Shown one piece after another: positions 25,677-35,546 of a DNA stretch of 64,000 nucleotides. Both the position numbers and the translations under genes were made by a program. The notes under the pieces are model-generated. The model worked only from the letters and a program-made list of their open reading frames with translations, was not told where the DNA came from and did not search any database. This stretch comes from an uncultured Candidatus Melainabacteria bacterium (GTDB taxonomy: Bacteria > Cyanobacteriota > Vampirovibrionia > Gastranaerophilales > Gastranaerophilaceae): NCBI GenBank assembly GCA_934754505.1, contig CAKVIE010000003.1, positions 62,001 through 126,000 of the forward strand, in the 5' to 3' direction. Within the stretch, counting starts at the first letter, position 1. Each line of letters starts with the position of its first letter.

Positions 25677-27446
25677 TTACAGCAAATTGGCAAGCATTGA
25701 AATGGCTTCCGTATCTTCGGGGAAAATGTCTGTATATCTTTGCAAATAGTTTGTTGCATCTTCCTTTTTATCCAGTTTCAATGCACATTTTGCCAAATTC
25801 ATAAGGTTGAAAGTATTTTGCGGATATTTTTTATCGATATCAGCAAAAAGTCCCATTGCATCATGGTAATTACCTTCATTCATATAAATTTGAGCAAGCA
25901 TATTTTCGACTTCGGGATTTTTGTCTAAAAACATTGCATCTTCAAATATTTGTTTTGCTGCGTCTGTTTTGCCTTTCATAAAGTAGATTTTGCCCAAATT
26001 ATATAAAATGTCCATATTTTGAGAATCAAGCGAAATTGCTCTTTCAAGAATTTCTTGTGCTTTATCTGTTTCTTTTCTCGACAATTTGTTTAAAGCTATA
26101 TTTAATAAAATATTAGGCGGTAAAATTACAGAATTTAAAACAGAATCGTATAATTCATTAGCCTTTTCATAATCTCCCGTCATTTGAAAATAATTTCCGT
26201 ATTCGTATGTAATGAAAGGATTTTCGGGTTCTAATGAATATGCTTTTTCAAATTCGTCTTTTGCATAATCAAACAATCTTGCATCAAGGTAAAGAACTGC
26301 TAAATCTTTGTGAGCCACCGCAAACGACGGATTTATCGAAATAACTTTTTTCAAAAGTGTTTCGGCTTTGTCCTTGTCACCTGTATTACCGCACAAAATT
26401 GCAAAATCGTAGTAAATATTTTCATCAACCTGACCTTTTTTCAAAAGTGTCATGTAAATGTTTTTTGCTTCTTCATAATCGTTTAATTTGATTTTTATAC
26501 CTGCGATTTTTAATTTAATTTGTTGAGGTGTAAATTCGCCTGTGTCGAGCGATTGCAATAATTCAAGGGCTTTTTCATAGTCTTTTACGCCCTCATAAGC
26601 ACACGCAAGACTGAATTTATAAGTATCTTTATCGGGTTCAGCTGATGATAACAACTGATAATAGTTCACCGCTTCGACGAAATCTTCCGCATCAAGTGAT
26701 GCTGCTGCGAGTGACGACAAATAAAACGGTGACGGATCAAGTTTGTATGCTGATTTGAAAAACTTATATGCCTTTTGAAAATCATTCATCATTTTTGCCG
26801 TAACAGCTATATTGTAATGAGTAACTGCATTTTTAGGGTCTAATTCCAATGATTTTTCAAATGCTTCCATTGCTTTCGGAAGTTTTGCAGAGGCAAGACA
26901 TGCAGAACCAAGATTGTTTAATAATAGGGCATGCGGTGTTTCAATCGAGGCAGCTTTTTCAAACAATTCAATCGCTTTATCGTATTTTTGCATTGCCATA
27001 TAAACTGTTCCGAGCATATAAAAAATCTTAAAATCGTTTGGTGCAAGCTCAAATATAGCTTGTTCGTACTGTTCGATTTTTTCGTATCTGTTTGTCTGCA
27101 TATAGAGTAAAACCAACCCTTTGTAGGCATCAAGATAGTCGGGACGAAGTTTTATAACCTTTTTATAAGCCTCTTCTTCAAGCGTTTTATTGCCTAATTT
27201 TTCAGCCATTAAGCCTAAATAATACCAAGCAGTTGCATCTAAATCGTTAAGTTCGGTTGCTCGTTTAAATGCTATTGTTGCATTGTTATAAAGTTCAAGA
27301 TTAATGTCGCATAACCCGATATGACGCCATAAATCAGGGTTTAATTCATCATCTTTTAATAAATCTGTCAATATATTTTTTGCTTTTAAAAAATCTTTTT
27401 GCTCAATTAAAAAAATTGCATCGTCTATTGTATAATTTTCACTCAT
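25677..27446 (-). CDS. Tetratricopeptide repeat protein
   Basis: A 589-residue protein made almost entirely of TPR units (about 16), for example AWYYLGLMAEKLGNKTLEEE and AVTHYNIAVTAKMMNDFQKA. There is no signal peptide or membrane helix, so it is probably a cytoplasmic scaffold. GAGG precedes the ATG. It is followed after 30 bases by the DUF5989 gene, so it may belong to the same transcript. Partner unknown. TPR proteins are also encoded at 40040 and 52182. Confidence 0.85.
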   Translation of the reverse strand: MSENYTIDDAIFLIEQKDFLKAKNILTDLLKDDELNPDLWRHIGLCDINLELYNNATIAFKRATELNDLDATAWYYLGLMAEKLGNKTLEEEAYKKVIKLRPDYLDAYKGLVLLYMQTNRYEKIEQYEQAIFELAPNDFKIFYMLGTVYMAMQKYDKAIELFEKAASIETPHALLLNNLGSACLASAKLPKAMEAFEKSLELDPKNAVTHYNIAVTAKMMNDFQKAYKFFKSAYKLDPSPFYLSSLAAASLDAEDFVEAVNYYQLLSSAEPDKDTYKFSLACAYEGVKDYEKALELLQSLDTGEFTPQQIKLKIAGIKIKLNDYEEAKNIYMTLLKKGQVDENIYYDFAILCGNTGDKDKAETLLKKVISINPSFAVAHKDLAVLYLDARLFDYAKDEFEKAYSLEPENPFITYEYGNYFQMTGDYEKANELYDSVLNSVILPPNILLNIALNKLSRKETDKAQEILERAISLDSQNMDILYNLGKIYFMKGKTDAAKQIFEDAMFLDKNPEVENMLAQIYMNEGNYHDAMGLFADIDKKYPQNTFNLMNLAKCALKLDKKEDATNYLQRYTDIFPEDTEAISMLANLL

Positions 27447-27548
27447 AAAAACCTCGCACTTAAATCATAGCATAAAATTACAAATATCAAACTTGAAAAA
27501 AAGTTATACTTGTGGTCTTATAGAATTGGTAAAAGGGAGATTTTGATT

Positions 27549-28010
27549 ATGGAAAAAACATTTGTAGCTATTAAACCCGATGGTGTTAAAAGAGGTTTAA
27601 TCGGTGAATTAATCACGAGATTTGAAAGAAAAGGTTATAAAATAATCGGAATGAAATTTCTTGTTCCTAAAAAGGAAACAGTTGAAGAACATTACAAAGA
27701 ACACGTCGGTAAGCCTTTTTACCCCGGATTGCTTAAATATTTAACATCAGGACCTGTTGTTGCAATGGCTGTTGCAGGTTTGAATGTTGTTCACGGTGTA
27801 AGACAAATCGTTGGTGCAACAAATCCTGATAATGCTGATGTTGGTACAATCAGAGCTGACTATTCTCAACTTATGAGCCAAAATGTTATCCATGCTTCTG
27901 ATAGTGTTGAAAGCGGTGCAAGAGAAATCGGCATTTGGTTTTCTGAAAATGAAATTTTTGAAAACTGGAAAACTGTTTCTGAAATCCTTATTGAAGAACA
28001 ACAAAACTAA
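27549..28010 (+). CDS. ndk: Nucleoside diphosphate kinase
   Basis: A 153-residue enzyme that moves the gamma-phosphate between nucleoside triphosphates and diphosphates through a phosphohistidine. Start ATG 27549 is chosen because GGGAGA lies 8 bases upstream and the protein then opens MEKTFVAIKPDGVKRGLIGE; an earlier in-frame codon adds a non-conserved 13 residues. The catalytic His is H115 in NVIHASDSVESGAREI. Length is typical. The next gene starts 3 bases after the stop. Confidence 0.96.
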   Translation: MEKTFVAIKPDGVKRGLIGELITRFERKGYKIIGMKFLVPKKETVEEHYKEHVGKPFYPGLLKYLTSGPVVAMAVAGLNVVHGVRQIVGATNPDNADVGTIRADYSQLMSQNVIHASDSVESGAREIGIWFSENEIFENWKTVSEILIEEQQN

Positions 28011-28013
28011 TTT

Positions 28014-29135
28014 ATGAGCAAAAAAGATTTTTTCAAATTTGAGCTTTTGAAGGAAAGCAAAACCTGTAAAGCCCGTGCGGGAATTTTTCACACTCCGCAC
28101 GGCGATATTAAAACACCTGTTTTTATGCCTGTCGGTACAAATTCTGCCGTAAAAATGCTTACAATGCACCATTTAGCTGAAACAAATGCACAAATTATTT
28201 TATCTAATTCTTATCATTTGTTTTTACGTCCCGGGCATAAACTTATCAAAGAAGCAGGCGGTATTCATAACTGGATGAATTGGCACAAGCCAGTGTTGAC
28301 TGATTCTGGCGGATTTCAGGTTTTCAGTCTTGCTCATTTGAGAAAAATTACAGAAGACGGCGTTACTTTTAAAGATCCGAAAACAGGAACTTCTTATTAT
28401 ATTAATCCTGAAATTTCGATGGAGGTTCAGCAGGATATAGGTCCTGATATTGCAATGGCTTTTGATGAATGCTCTCCTTATCCTTGTACTTATGAACAGG
28501 CTAAGTCTGCAATGGAGCGTACCCACCGTTGGCTTGAAAGATGTTTTAAGGCTCATACAAAAGATAATCAGGCTCTTTTCCCTATTGTTCAAGGTGCATT
28601 TTTTGATGATTTAAGACGAGAAAGTGCAAATGTTATTTCATCGTTTGATGCTGTCGGTTATGCGATTGGCGGCGTCAGTGTCGGCGAGCCAGCGGATATT
28701 AAAAATTATTATACCGATTTTGTTACAGACTTGTTGCCGAAAGACAAACCGAGATATTTAATGGGGGTCGGAACACCTGAGGATTTATTTGAAATATTTT
28801 CACGAGGAATAGATATGGCAGATTGTGTTTTGCCGACTCGAAATGCAAGACACGGTTCGTTTTTTACAAAATTCGGAAAGAAAAATATTAAAAATAAAGA
28901 ATTTGAAAAAGATTTTTCGCCGCTCGACAGTGAATGTGATTGTTATACTTGTAAAAATCATTCACGAGCTTATGTTCGTCATTTGTATCGAGAAGGCGAA
29001 TCCAATGCTGCAATTTTACTTTCTATCCATAATATCAGATATTTAGTCAGATTGTCGGAATTAATTCATCAAAGTATTTTAGATGGCTCATTTGACGAAT
29101 TATATTCGGATTATATGAAAAATTTGAAAAAATAA
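28014..29135 (+). CDS. tgt: Queuine/preQ1 tRNA-guanine transglycosylase
   Basis: A 373-residue TIM-barrel enzyme that exchanges guanine 34 for preQ1 in tRNAs with GUN anticodons. Seen are SNSYHLFLRPG, TDSGGFQVFSL (catalytic Asp region), GGVSVGEP, LPTRNARHG and the zinc site CDCYTCKNHSRAYVRHL. Length is typical. It directly follows ndk (3-base gap). It converges on the ankyrin gene with only a short A/T palindrome between the stops. Confidence 0.96.
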   Translation: MSKKDFFKFELLKESKTCKARAGIFHTPHGDIKTPVFMPVGTNSAVKMLTMHHLAETNAQIILSNSYHLFLRPGHKLIKEAGGIHNWMNWHKPVLTDSGGFQVFSLAHLRKITEDGVTFKDPKTGTSYYINPEISMEVQQDIGPDIAMAFDECSPYPCTYEQAKSAMERTHRWLERCFKAHTKDNQALFPIVQGAFFDDLRRESANVISSFDAVGYAIGGVSVGEPADIKNYYTDFVTDLLPKDKPRYLMGVGTPEDLFEIFSRGIDMADCVLPTRNARHGSFFTKFGKKNIKNKEFEKDFSPLDSECDCYTCKNHSRAYVRHLYREGESNAAILLSIHNIRYLVRLSELIHQSILDGSFDELYSDYMKNLKK

Positions 29136-29139
29136 AATT

Positions 29140-29982
29140 TTATTTTTTGTTTTCAGTTATTCCTTTTTTAGGTAGAGGTTTTTGTTGAGCATTTGTTGAA
29201 CTATATCTTTCCATAATGTCAATGTATTTGTCGTGACCGTACTTTTTTGCCACATCCATCGGAGTTTCTCCGTTTTGGTCAACAACATCTACAACCGCAC
29301 CTGCGTTTAACAAAACATACAGGACTGTTATTTTGTTTTGTGTTGCGGCAAAATGTAAGGGCGTTCTTCCGAGCATATCGATTACGTTTACATCGGCACC
29401 TTGTTCAACAATATAGCTTAAAACAGCATCTTTTCCGAGAGCTGCTGCATAATGAATAAAGGATATTCCGTTGACTTTGTCATTTTTTGTATTCAGACTT
29501 ATTCCTGATTTTAGAAGGGTGCTGAACATTTTGACATTATCGCTTCTTATTGAACAGAAAGCCGGTGTCATTTTGTCTGATTGGTTTATCGTAAATAAAT
29601 TCAAAGCTCCCTGCATCAATGCTGACATTACTTCGGTGTTTCCAAGTTCAGCGGCAACGCAAGCCGGAGATATTCCTTGTGAATCAAGTTTGTTCAAATC
29701 AAATCCCGAGCGAACATATAAATTTATTAATTTTATATCTTTGCGTTTAATGGATTTTACAAGTCCGTCTGTATCATAAGTTCTTCCTTTTAAAATTATT
29801 TCAGTTTTGAAAAAATCATGTCTGAAAAAATCAAAAATACCAAGGGAAATATTTGGATTAAATAAAATCATCGGTATTGCAAAAAGTAAAATGATACACA
29901 GGATAACTTTTACAGTCGCAACAAGTGCTGCTTTTTGTTTTTCATTATCAAATGTATCATTTTTTACTTTCTTTTGAGTCAA
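29140..29982 (-). CDS. Membrane-anchored ankyrin repeat protein
   Basis: A 280-residue protein. One membrane helix near the N-terminus (about 24-43, VKVILCIILLFAIPMILF) is followed by four or five ankyrin repeats, e.g. GISPACVAAELGNTEVMSAL, GRTPLHFAATQNKITVLYVL and NGETPMDVAKKYGHDKYIDI. The start is TTG 29982 with AGGAG six bases upstream. It follows the nucleoside transporter gene by 9 bases, so the two share a transcript. The repeats probably face the outside of the inner membrane; partner unknown. Confidence 0.82.
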   Translation of the reverse strand: MTQKKVKNDTFDNEKQKAALVATVKVILCIILLFAIPMILFNPNISLGIFDFFRHDFFKTEIILKGRTYDTDGLVKSIKRKDIKLINLYVRSGFDLNKLDSQGISPACVAAELGNTEVMSALMQGALNLFTINQSDKMTPAFCSIRSDNVKMFSTLLKSGISLNTKNDKVNGISFIHYAAALGKDAVLSYIVEQGADVNVIDMLGRTPLHFAATQNKITVLYVLLNAGAVVDVVDQNGETPMDVAKKYGHDKYIDIMERYSSTNAQQKPLPKKGITENKK

Positions 29983-29991
29983 TTTAAACTC

Positions 29992-31278
29992 CTATAAGCT
30001 TACTACAATACCTGCAATACAAGCCGAAACGTAAGAGGTTAATGTACCGCCAATCATAGCTTTGATAGCTAATCTTGCAAGATTTTTTCTTTGTGTCGGA
30101 GCAAGTTCACCGATACCGCTTATTTGTATAGCTACTGTTGAAAGGTTTGCAAAACCTGCAAGAGCGAATGTTGCAATCGCATAACTTTTAACAGACAAGT
30201 CCATTTTTGCCATGTCCAAATAACCGATGCATTCGTTCAAAATTAACTTTTCACCGATTAATCTGCCGACATTATCAATTTCTGCAAAATATGAACTTAT
30301 TGATGTGAAATGTTCAGGGAATGCACCCATTACAGCTGCAAATATTGAGAATACTTTACCTATTAACATTTCCAAAGATAAGTGAGTCAAATCAATTCCG
30401 ATTGCCGATAAATTCATATGGCAGGTACCAGCAAGGAATAATCCCAATTTCGCAAACAATACGTTTATAAATGAAATTAATCCGACAAGTGCAATTAATG
30501 ATGCGATAATGTTCAAAGATACTTTCATACCGTCGCCTGCACCTTTTGAAATAGCTGCGAGAACGTTTGCATCAGTTCTTCTTTTACTTATTTTAAAATC
30601 GTTCATTGTTTTGGGTTCATCAACTTCAGGATACATAATTTTTGCAATTACAAATGCCCCCGGAGCTGACATAACTGCTGCTGCAAGCAAATATTCAAGC
30701 GGAATTCCGAATGCGGGGCTTCCGTACATAGCCAAACAGCCTGCTGACAAACATGCTGTTGAACCTGTCATTGATGCGAATAATTCTGAACGGGTTAAAT
30801 TGGGTAAATACGGTTTAATCATTGATTGTGCCGCTACGTTTCCGACAAACGGGCTTGCACAGTTTGAAAGTGCTTCTGCACCGCTTACGTCCATTAATTT
30901 ACTCATAATTTTACCGAGGAATAAAATTACTCTTTGCATTATTCCGTAGTAGTACAAAATATTTACCAAAGACATTATGAAAATCATTGTTGCAATAAGC
31001 ATTAACGCATATATGAAGCCCATTTGGTTTGTTAATGTATCTCCAAAAACAAAAGCTGCACCTTCCATTGAGGCTTGAAGAATTTTGTTGATAATTGCTG
31101 CTATAAAAGAAAATATTTTTACTCCGACAGGCACTTTTAAAATGAATAATGCTAAAAGCACTTGTAATAACAGACCAACACCTATTGTCTTAAAATTGAG
31201 CTTCTTTTTGTCTTTTGACATTAAAAAAGCTATTCCCATAAAGAGGGCTATGCCGATAATACCCACAAATGTGTTCAT
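29992..31278 (-). CDS. Concentrative nucleoside transporter (NupC family)
   Basis: A 428-residue inner-membrane symporter for nucleosides, driven by Na+ or H+. The family hallmarks are present: GDTLTNQMGFIYALMLIATM, SGAEALSNCASPFVGNVAAQ, and FANLSTVAIQISGIGELAPT near the C-terminus. Eight or more hydrophobic helices are visible. The length matches NupC/CNT. Co-transcribed with the ankyrin gene downstream. Confidence 0.92.
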   Translation of the reverse strand: MNTFVGIIGIALFMGIAFLMSKDKKKLNFKTIGVGLLLQVLLALFILKVPVGVKIFSFIAAIINKILQASMEGAAFVFGDTLTNQMGFIYALMLIATMIFIMSLVNILYYYGIMQRVILFLGKIMSKLMDVSGAEALSNCASPFVGNVAAQSMIKPYLPNLTRSELFASMTGSTACLSAGCLAMYGSPAFGIPLEYLLAAAVMSAPGAFVIAKIMYPEVDEPKTMNDFKISKRRTDANVLAAISKGAGDGMKVSLNIIASLIALVGLISFINVLFAKLGLFLAGTCHMNLSAIGIDLTHLSLEMLIGKVFSIFAAVMGAFPEHFTSISSYFAEIDNVGRLIGEKLILNECIGYLDMAKMDLSVKSYAIATFALAGFANLSTVAIQISGIGELAPTQRKNLARLAIKAMIGGTLTSYVSACIAGIVVSL

Positions 31279-31433
31279 AAATCTCCATTCTTATAAACTA
31301 AAATACTTCTCTTTTATTTTAGAACAAAATTCTTTAAATATTTTTATTTTAAATATTATCTTAAAAAAACTATACAATTTTTCTAATTTTCCCCGATTGT
31401 CGGTTATAATATGAAAAAAATATTGAGGATTTT

Positions 31434-32633
31434 ATGAAAAAGATTGTTTTATTTTTATTGCTATTTTTCTTTATGCCGCTATCTCAAGTTATGGCGGTTG
31501 AAAATGAAACCAAAACTCCTGTCAGATTTATTTATATAAACGGTGCGAATAACAATACTCCAGCTATGCAGGAATGGTTTTTTAACGGGATTAACAAAGC
31601 TCATACTCAAATAAAAAAAGCCTTTGAAACTTCACCGTTTGTTGAAGAAAAATTTTTGAAAAAAAACAAATTGGAAATAGAGCAGCACCCCGGTATTTTC
31701 TTCTGGGGGAACAGAACTTTAAATGACCTCGAAACAATAAATGAGGGGCTTGTTACGACGGCTATGTTCAGTCCGAAACTTGCTCAAGTCGTCAGAACTT
31801 TATTCGCTCATTGTATGCACGATGCCATTTGGGTTCAAAAAGACCATAATATGCAAGCTATTGTAAGAGATTTGCATAATATGATAAAAAGTTATTCCGA
31901 TAAAGGCGAAAAAGTTGTTCTTTTCGGTTACAGTGCAGGAAGTTTTGTGACATACGAATATTTTTTCTATAAATTGCCTGCCATTTCTTGGGAAAATATT
32001 TTGAGCAAAATGGAATTTTCTAAAGCTGAACACGATTTTATAAAAACTCATAAAATCAATCCGACTTGTATAGATGCACTTATTCAATCTAAACTTGCCG
32101 TGTATTCAATCAGCGGCTTTCTTGTACCTAATTCAAATTTTGAAGAATTTAAAGATGCTTATGCGAAATTAGATTTGTACACAAAAGATGTCTGTGCTGC
32201 AAACGGCAGTATTTTAGGTACTGTCAATTACGCAAGTCCTCTTGTATTGTTCTATTCTGATTTGAAAGACCCCACTCTTGAAATAACTCAATATAACAGC
32301 GGTTTGTTCAAATATATGAAAGATAACGATATTTTCTGGCTGACTGTTAATTTTGCTGATGATCCGCTTGGATACCCGCTTTCAAGAAACTTGACAAGCT
32401 CTGAAATTTCAACTATGAATAACATTGAATTCAACCCAAACGGTAAAGGATTTTTCTACGACAAATCAAACGTAAAAAGCCCTGCAACTTTCTTGGGTGC
32501 TCATACTTCCTATTGGAAACATTCCAAAAAGTTTGCTAAAGCTATCGCAGATGCTTATGAAGAAGGATATTTGAACTTCTACCCGCAAGAAAAAGTTTTT
32601 ACTACCGATAAAAAATCCAAGAAAAACAAATAG
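31434..32633 (+). CDS. Exported alpha/beta-hydrolase-like protein
   Basis: A 399-residue protein with a signal peptide (MKKIVLFLLLFFFMPLSQVM, cleavage after AVA-type site near residue 22). VVLFGYSAGSFVTYEYFFYK contains a GxSxG nucleophile elbow (S167), preceded by FIYINGANNNTP, which could form the oxyanion region. This suggests a periplasmic lipase or esterase-like fold. The catalytic Asp and His cannot be assigned with confidence. A TATAAT at 31405-31410 and GAGGA at 31424-31428 precede it. No precise family is recognised. Confidence 0.7.
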   Translation: MKKIVLFLLLFFFMPLSQVMAVENETKTPVRFIYINGANNNTPAMQEWFFNGINKAHTQIKKAFETSPFVEEKFLKKNKLEIEQHPGIFFWGNRTLNDLETINEGLVTTAMFSPKLAQVVRTLFAHCMHDAIWVQKDHNMQAIVRDLHNMIKSYSDKGEKVVLFGYSAGSFVTYEYFFYKLPAISWENILSKMEFSKAEHDFIKTHKINPTCIDALIQSKLAVYSISGFLVPNSNFEEFKDAYAKLDLYTKDVCAANGSILGTVNYASPLVLFYSDLKDPTLEITQYNSGLFKYMKDNDIFWLTVNFADDPLGYPLSRNLTSSEISTMNNIEFNPNGKGFFYDKSNVKSPATFLGAHTSYWKHSKKFAKAIADAYEEGYLNFYPQEKVFTTDKKSKKNK

Positions 32634-32721
32634 TGTTATCCATTGCGAATATTGTGATTGAACTATTAGTGAGATAAAAATACTATTCGTGTTATGGTTT
32701 AATTAATTTAATTTGAAAATT

Positions 32722-32753
32722 ATAAAAAAAAGAAAACACTATTAGTGCTTTCT
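32722..32753 (-). terminator. Intrinsic terminator of nrdD-nrdG
   Basis: On the minus strand the stem GAAAGCACTA / TAGTGTTTTC (32731-32753) is followed by eight Ts. It lies 29 bases after the nrdG stop. Confidence 0.8.
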
Positions 32754-32781
32754 CTTTTGTTGTATATGTTTTAATATTATT

Positions 32782-33270
32782 TTAGACGAATAATTCTACT
32801 TTGTTTGAATTTAAACTTTTTTGAACATCAATAACTCTTTGATTTGAGCTGCCAACCCAAGGCAAATTATTATCTTTCTTTTCGTGTTCAAAAGGTCCGT
32901 CAGCAAGAACGTCTATGTATTTCATTTCGGGAATGTCTTTTAAATCTTCCCAATGAAATCCCGAATAAAGCCATACCGTTTTTTGAGGAAATAATTCTTT
33001 TGCTTTTTTTGCAAGTCGAAAAACTTCTTCTCTGTTAAACGGGTGCATAGGGTCGCCGCCGCTAAATGTCAGACCGGATATGTGCGGTCTGTTCAAAGCT
33101 GTAAACAATTCATTTTCGGCTTCTTCATCAAAAGGCAATCCGCCTGCGATGTCCCAAGTTATCGGATTTTGGCAGTTTTTGCATTGATGTGTGCAGCCTG
33201 CTACCCATAATACGACTCTTAAACCATCGCCGTTGAGCATATCATCTTTTGTAATATTGTGATAATTCAT
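32782..33270 (-). CDS. nrdG: Anaerobic ribonucleotide reductase activating protein
   Basis: A 162-residue radical SAM enzyme that installs the glycyl radical on NrdD. The cluster motif CTHQCKNC (C26, C30, C33) lies near the N-terminus and SGGDPMHP is the SAM-binding glycine motif. It starts 2 bases after the nrdD stop, so translation is coupled. Length is typical. Confidence 0.95.
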   Translation of the reverse strand: MNYHNITKDDMLNGDGLRVVLWVAGCTHQCKNCQNPITWDIAGGLPFDEEAENELFTALNRPHISGLTFSGGDPMHPFNREEVFRLAKKAKELFPQKTVWLYSGFHWEDLKDIPEMKYIDVLADGPFEHEKKDNNLPWVGSSNQRVIDVQKSLNSNKVELFV

Positions 33271-33272
33271 TA

Positions 33273-35546
33273 TTACATGCTCACTCTGTCTTTGATTTCT
33301 TCCATTTTTGCTTCATTCAATCTTGTATCGCCGTTTACTCTTGAATATGACAGGTATCCGTTCATTCTGTCGATTTTTGTGAGGTTTTTGCTTCCGCATT
33401 TCGGGCAAATATCCATTGATAATTCTTTGTGTCCGCAATCATCACAATATGCAAGTGAAAGATTTACACCTTCGTAAAATCCCATTTTCATTGCTCTGTT
33501 GACCAATGTTTCTATTGCTTCTTTATTGTATGAAACAGGATATTTTACATATTGAATTTTTCCACCATTGAACAAATTCCAAAATCTGTTTTCCAAATCT
33601 TGTTTTTTTATAGGTGAAATATCTTCTGAAACGTGGCAATGGAAACTGTTTGATACATAGCCTTTATCTGAAACTTTTTCTTTTATGCCGTATTTTTTTC
33701 TGAATTGTTTTACTTGCAAACCGCATAAATTTTCAGCAGGAGTGCCGTAAATTGCATACAAATGACCGTCAGCTTCTTTGTATTCGTTAATCTTTTTATT
33801 TATATATTCCATAACTTCTACAACGAATTGTCCGTCTTCTACCAAAGATTTTCCGTTGTAAAGTTCTTGAAGTTCGTTCAAGGCTGTAATTCCAAAAGAA
33901 GCAGTTGCAGATTTAAGCAACGGTTTGATTTTTTCTGACGGTTTTAAATGCCCGCCGTAAAATCCGCCTTGGCAGTATGCGAGCGGGTTTACAGATGCTT
34001 TCATTTCGCCTAAGTAATCATAAGTTCTTTTGTGAATATTTCTGATTAATTCCATGTAGTAGTCTAAAACTTCATAGAAATCTTTACTTTCGTGTCTTGC
34101 TTTTGCCAAAATCATCGGTAAGTGCAAGCTGACAGCTCCAATATTAAATCTTCCTACAAATACAGGTTCGTCGTTTTCATCAGCAGGTTTCATTCCGCCT
34201 TTTTCAAACCATGGTGATAAGAATGCACGGCAGCCCATTGGTGAAATTACTTTTTTGTATTTTTTGTAAATTGATGCAACATAGCCGTCACCTGTTAATG
34301 AAAGCCAATCAGGGTACATTGCTCTTTGTGAGCATTCTATACCTGCATTGTAAACATCTTCTAATTCTTTTCCTTTTCCGTGAAGATTTTCATCGTACAA
34401 GAATACAACTTTCGGGAAAAGAACAGGTTTTTTATTGTTTTTCTTGCCTTGTCCTTTTTCACGAATTTTGAGCATTGTCAATGATGCCATTTTTTCAAAT
34501 TCACCGCAGCCTAAGCCCATTGTCATTGTGATAAACGGATAGTCGCCACGGCTTGATGCAACGGTGTTGAACTTATATTCCCAGCCTTGGAAACCTTGTT
34601 CAAAGTCGTTTTGAATGTCTTTCAATGCTTCTTCTCTTGCTTTTTCAAAGCTCAAGCCCAGGCAAATGTATCGTTCATATTGTTTTTGATATGATTTTTC
34701 AGCATAAGGAGCAAGAAGTTTATCAACTTCAGGAACTGTAAATCCGCCGTATTGTTGGCTTGCTGCAGCCATAACAATATCACCGATTACGTCAAATGCT
34801 ACATCAAGAGTTTTGGGTTCATTGTACCAAAGGTTGCCCATTTCAAAGCCATCTTTTAAAACTTCTTTAACATTGAATAAACAGCAATTCATTGTGTCAC
34901 GTCTTGCCGACATATCGTGAATATAAATGTATCCGTCACGAATTGCCTGTAATTCTTCAACATTTAAGAAAAACTTTTTGTATAATTCTTTGTTTAATTG
35001 GTTGAAAATTAAAGAACGTTTTGTCGAAACAAGTGCCGAATCAGCGTTTGAATTTTCTTTATCGCCGATATACATAATTTTTTGGCTTTCTTGGAACACG
35101 CTGTCCAACATTTTTACGAAATCTGTTTTATAATTTCTGTAATTTCTGTAACTTTCGGCAACTTTCGGATTAACTGTATCCAAAGCTTTCTCAACGATAA
35201 AGTGAATTTCTTTAATATCAACATTATCTTTATTTAAGTAGCTTATTTCTCTTTCCACAATGTCTGAAATTCTTCTTAAATCTATTTCGCTGAACGTAAT
35301 AAGCATTCTTGCGGCTGATTTGGAAATTGCATTGATAATCTTTTGAAAATCAAACTTTTCAAGTGTTCCGTCTTTTTTTACGATAGAAACTTTTTCTAAA
35401 AGCTGATGATTTTTTAACAATTCATCAGGTGTGAATAACTTTGCATCACCGGTCATGATTTTGGTTGCATTTGCCAAAACATCTCTTTGCTGCTTCAAAT
35501 TATCGTTATTATTTGTATTTACATTTTTATTTACAGAATTTTGCAT
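33273..35546 (-). CDS. nrdD: Anaerobic (class III) ribonucleotide reductase
   Basis: A 757-residue enzyme that reduces ribonucleoside triphosphates under anoxic conditions. An ATP-cone near the N-terminus (VSIVKKDGTLEKFDFQKIIN) gives allosteric control. The C-terminus has a zinc site (CDDCG ... CPKCG) and the glycyl radical loop RVNGDTRLNEAK, with G739 as the likely radical residue. AGGAGAT is a strong ribosome-binding site. The leader contains a hairpin at 35574-35596. No aerobic reductase is in the window; the enzyme implies growth without oxygen. Confidence 0.95.
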   Translation of the reverse strand: MQNSVNKNVNTNNNDNLKQQRDVLANATKIMTGDAKLFTPDELLKNHQLLEKVSIVKKDGTLEKFDFQKIINAISKSAARMLITFSEIDLRRISDIVEREISYLNKDNVDIKEIHFIVEKALDTVNPKVAESYRNYRNYKTDFVKMLDSVFQESQKIMYIGDKENSNADSALVSTKRSLIFNQLNKELYKKFFLNVEELQAIRDGYIYIHDMSARRDTMNCCLFNVKEVLKDGFEMGNLWYNEPKTLDVAFDVIGDIVMAAASQQYGGFTVPEVDKLLAPYAEKSYQKQYERYICLGLSFEKAREEALKDIQNDFEQGFQGWEYKFNTVASSRGDYPFITMTMGLGCGEFEKMASLTMLKIREKGQGKKNNKKPVLFPKVVFLYDENLHGKGKELEDVYNAGIECSQRAMYPDWLSLTGDGYVASIYKKYKKVISPMGCRAFLSPWFEKGGMKPADENDEPVFVGRFNIGAVSLHLPMILAKARHESKDFYEVLDYYMELIRNIHKRTYDYLGEMKASVNPLAYCQGGFYGGHLKPSEKIKPLLKSATASFGITALNELQELYNGKSLVEDGQFVVEVMEYINKKINEYKEADGHLYAIYGTPAENLCGLQVKQFRKKYGIKEKVSDKGYVSNSFHCHVSEDISPIKKQDLENRFWNLFNGGKIQYVKYPVSYNKEAIETLVNRAMKMGFYEGVNLSLAYCDDCGHKELSMDICPKCGSKNLTKIDRMNGYLSYSRVNGDTRLNEAKMEEIKDRVSM

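Noticed and set aside
31085..31414. 109-codon plus-strand frame before the exported hydrolase gene
   Set aside because: Mostly antisense to the nucleoside transporter; the tail is low-complexity A/T.
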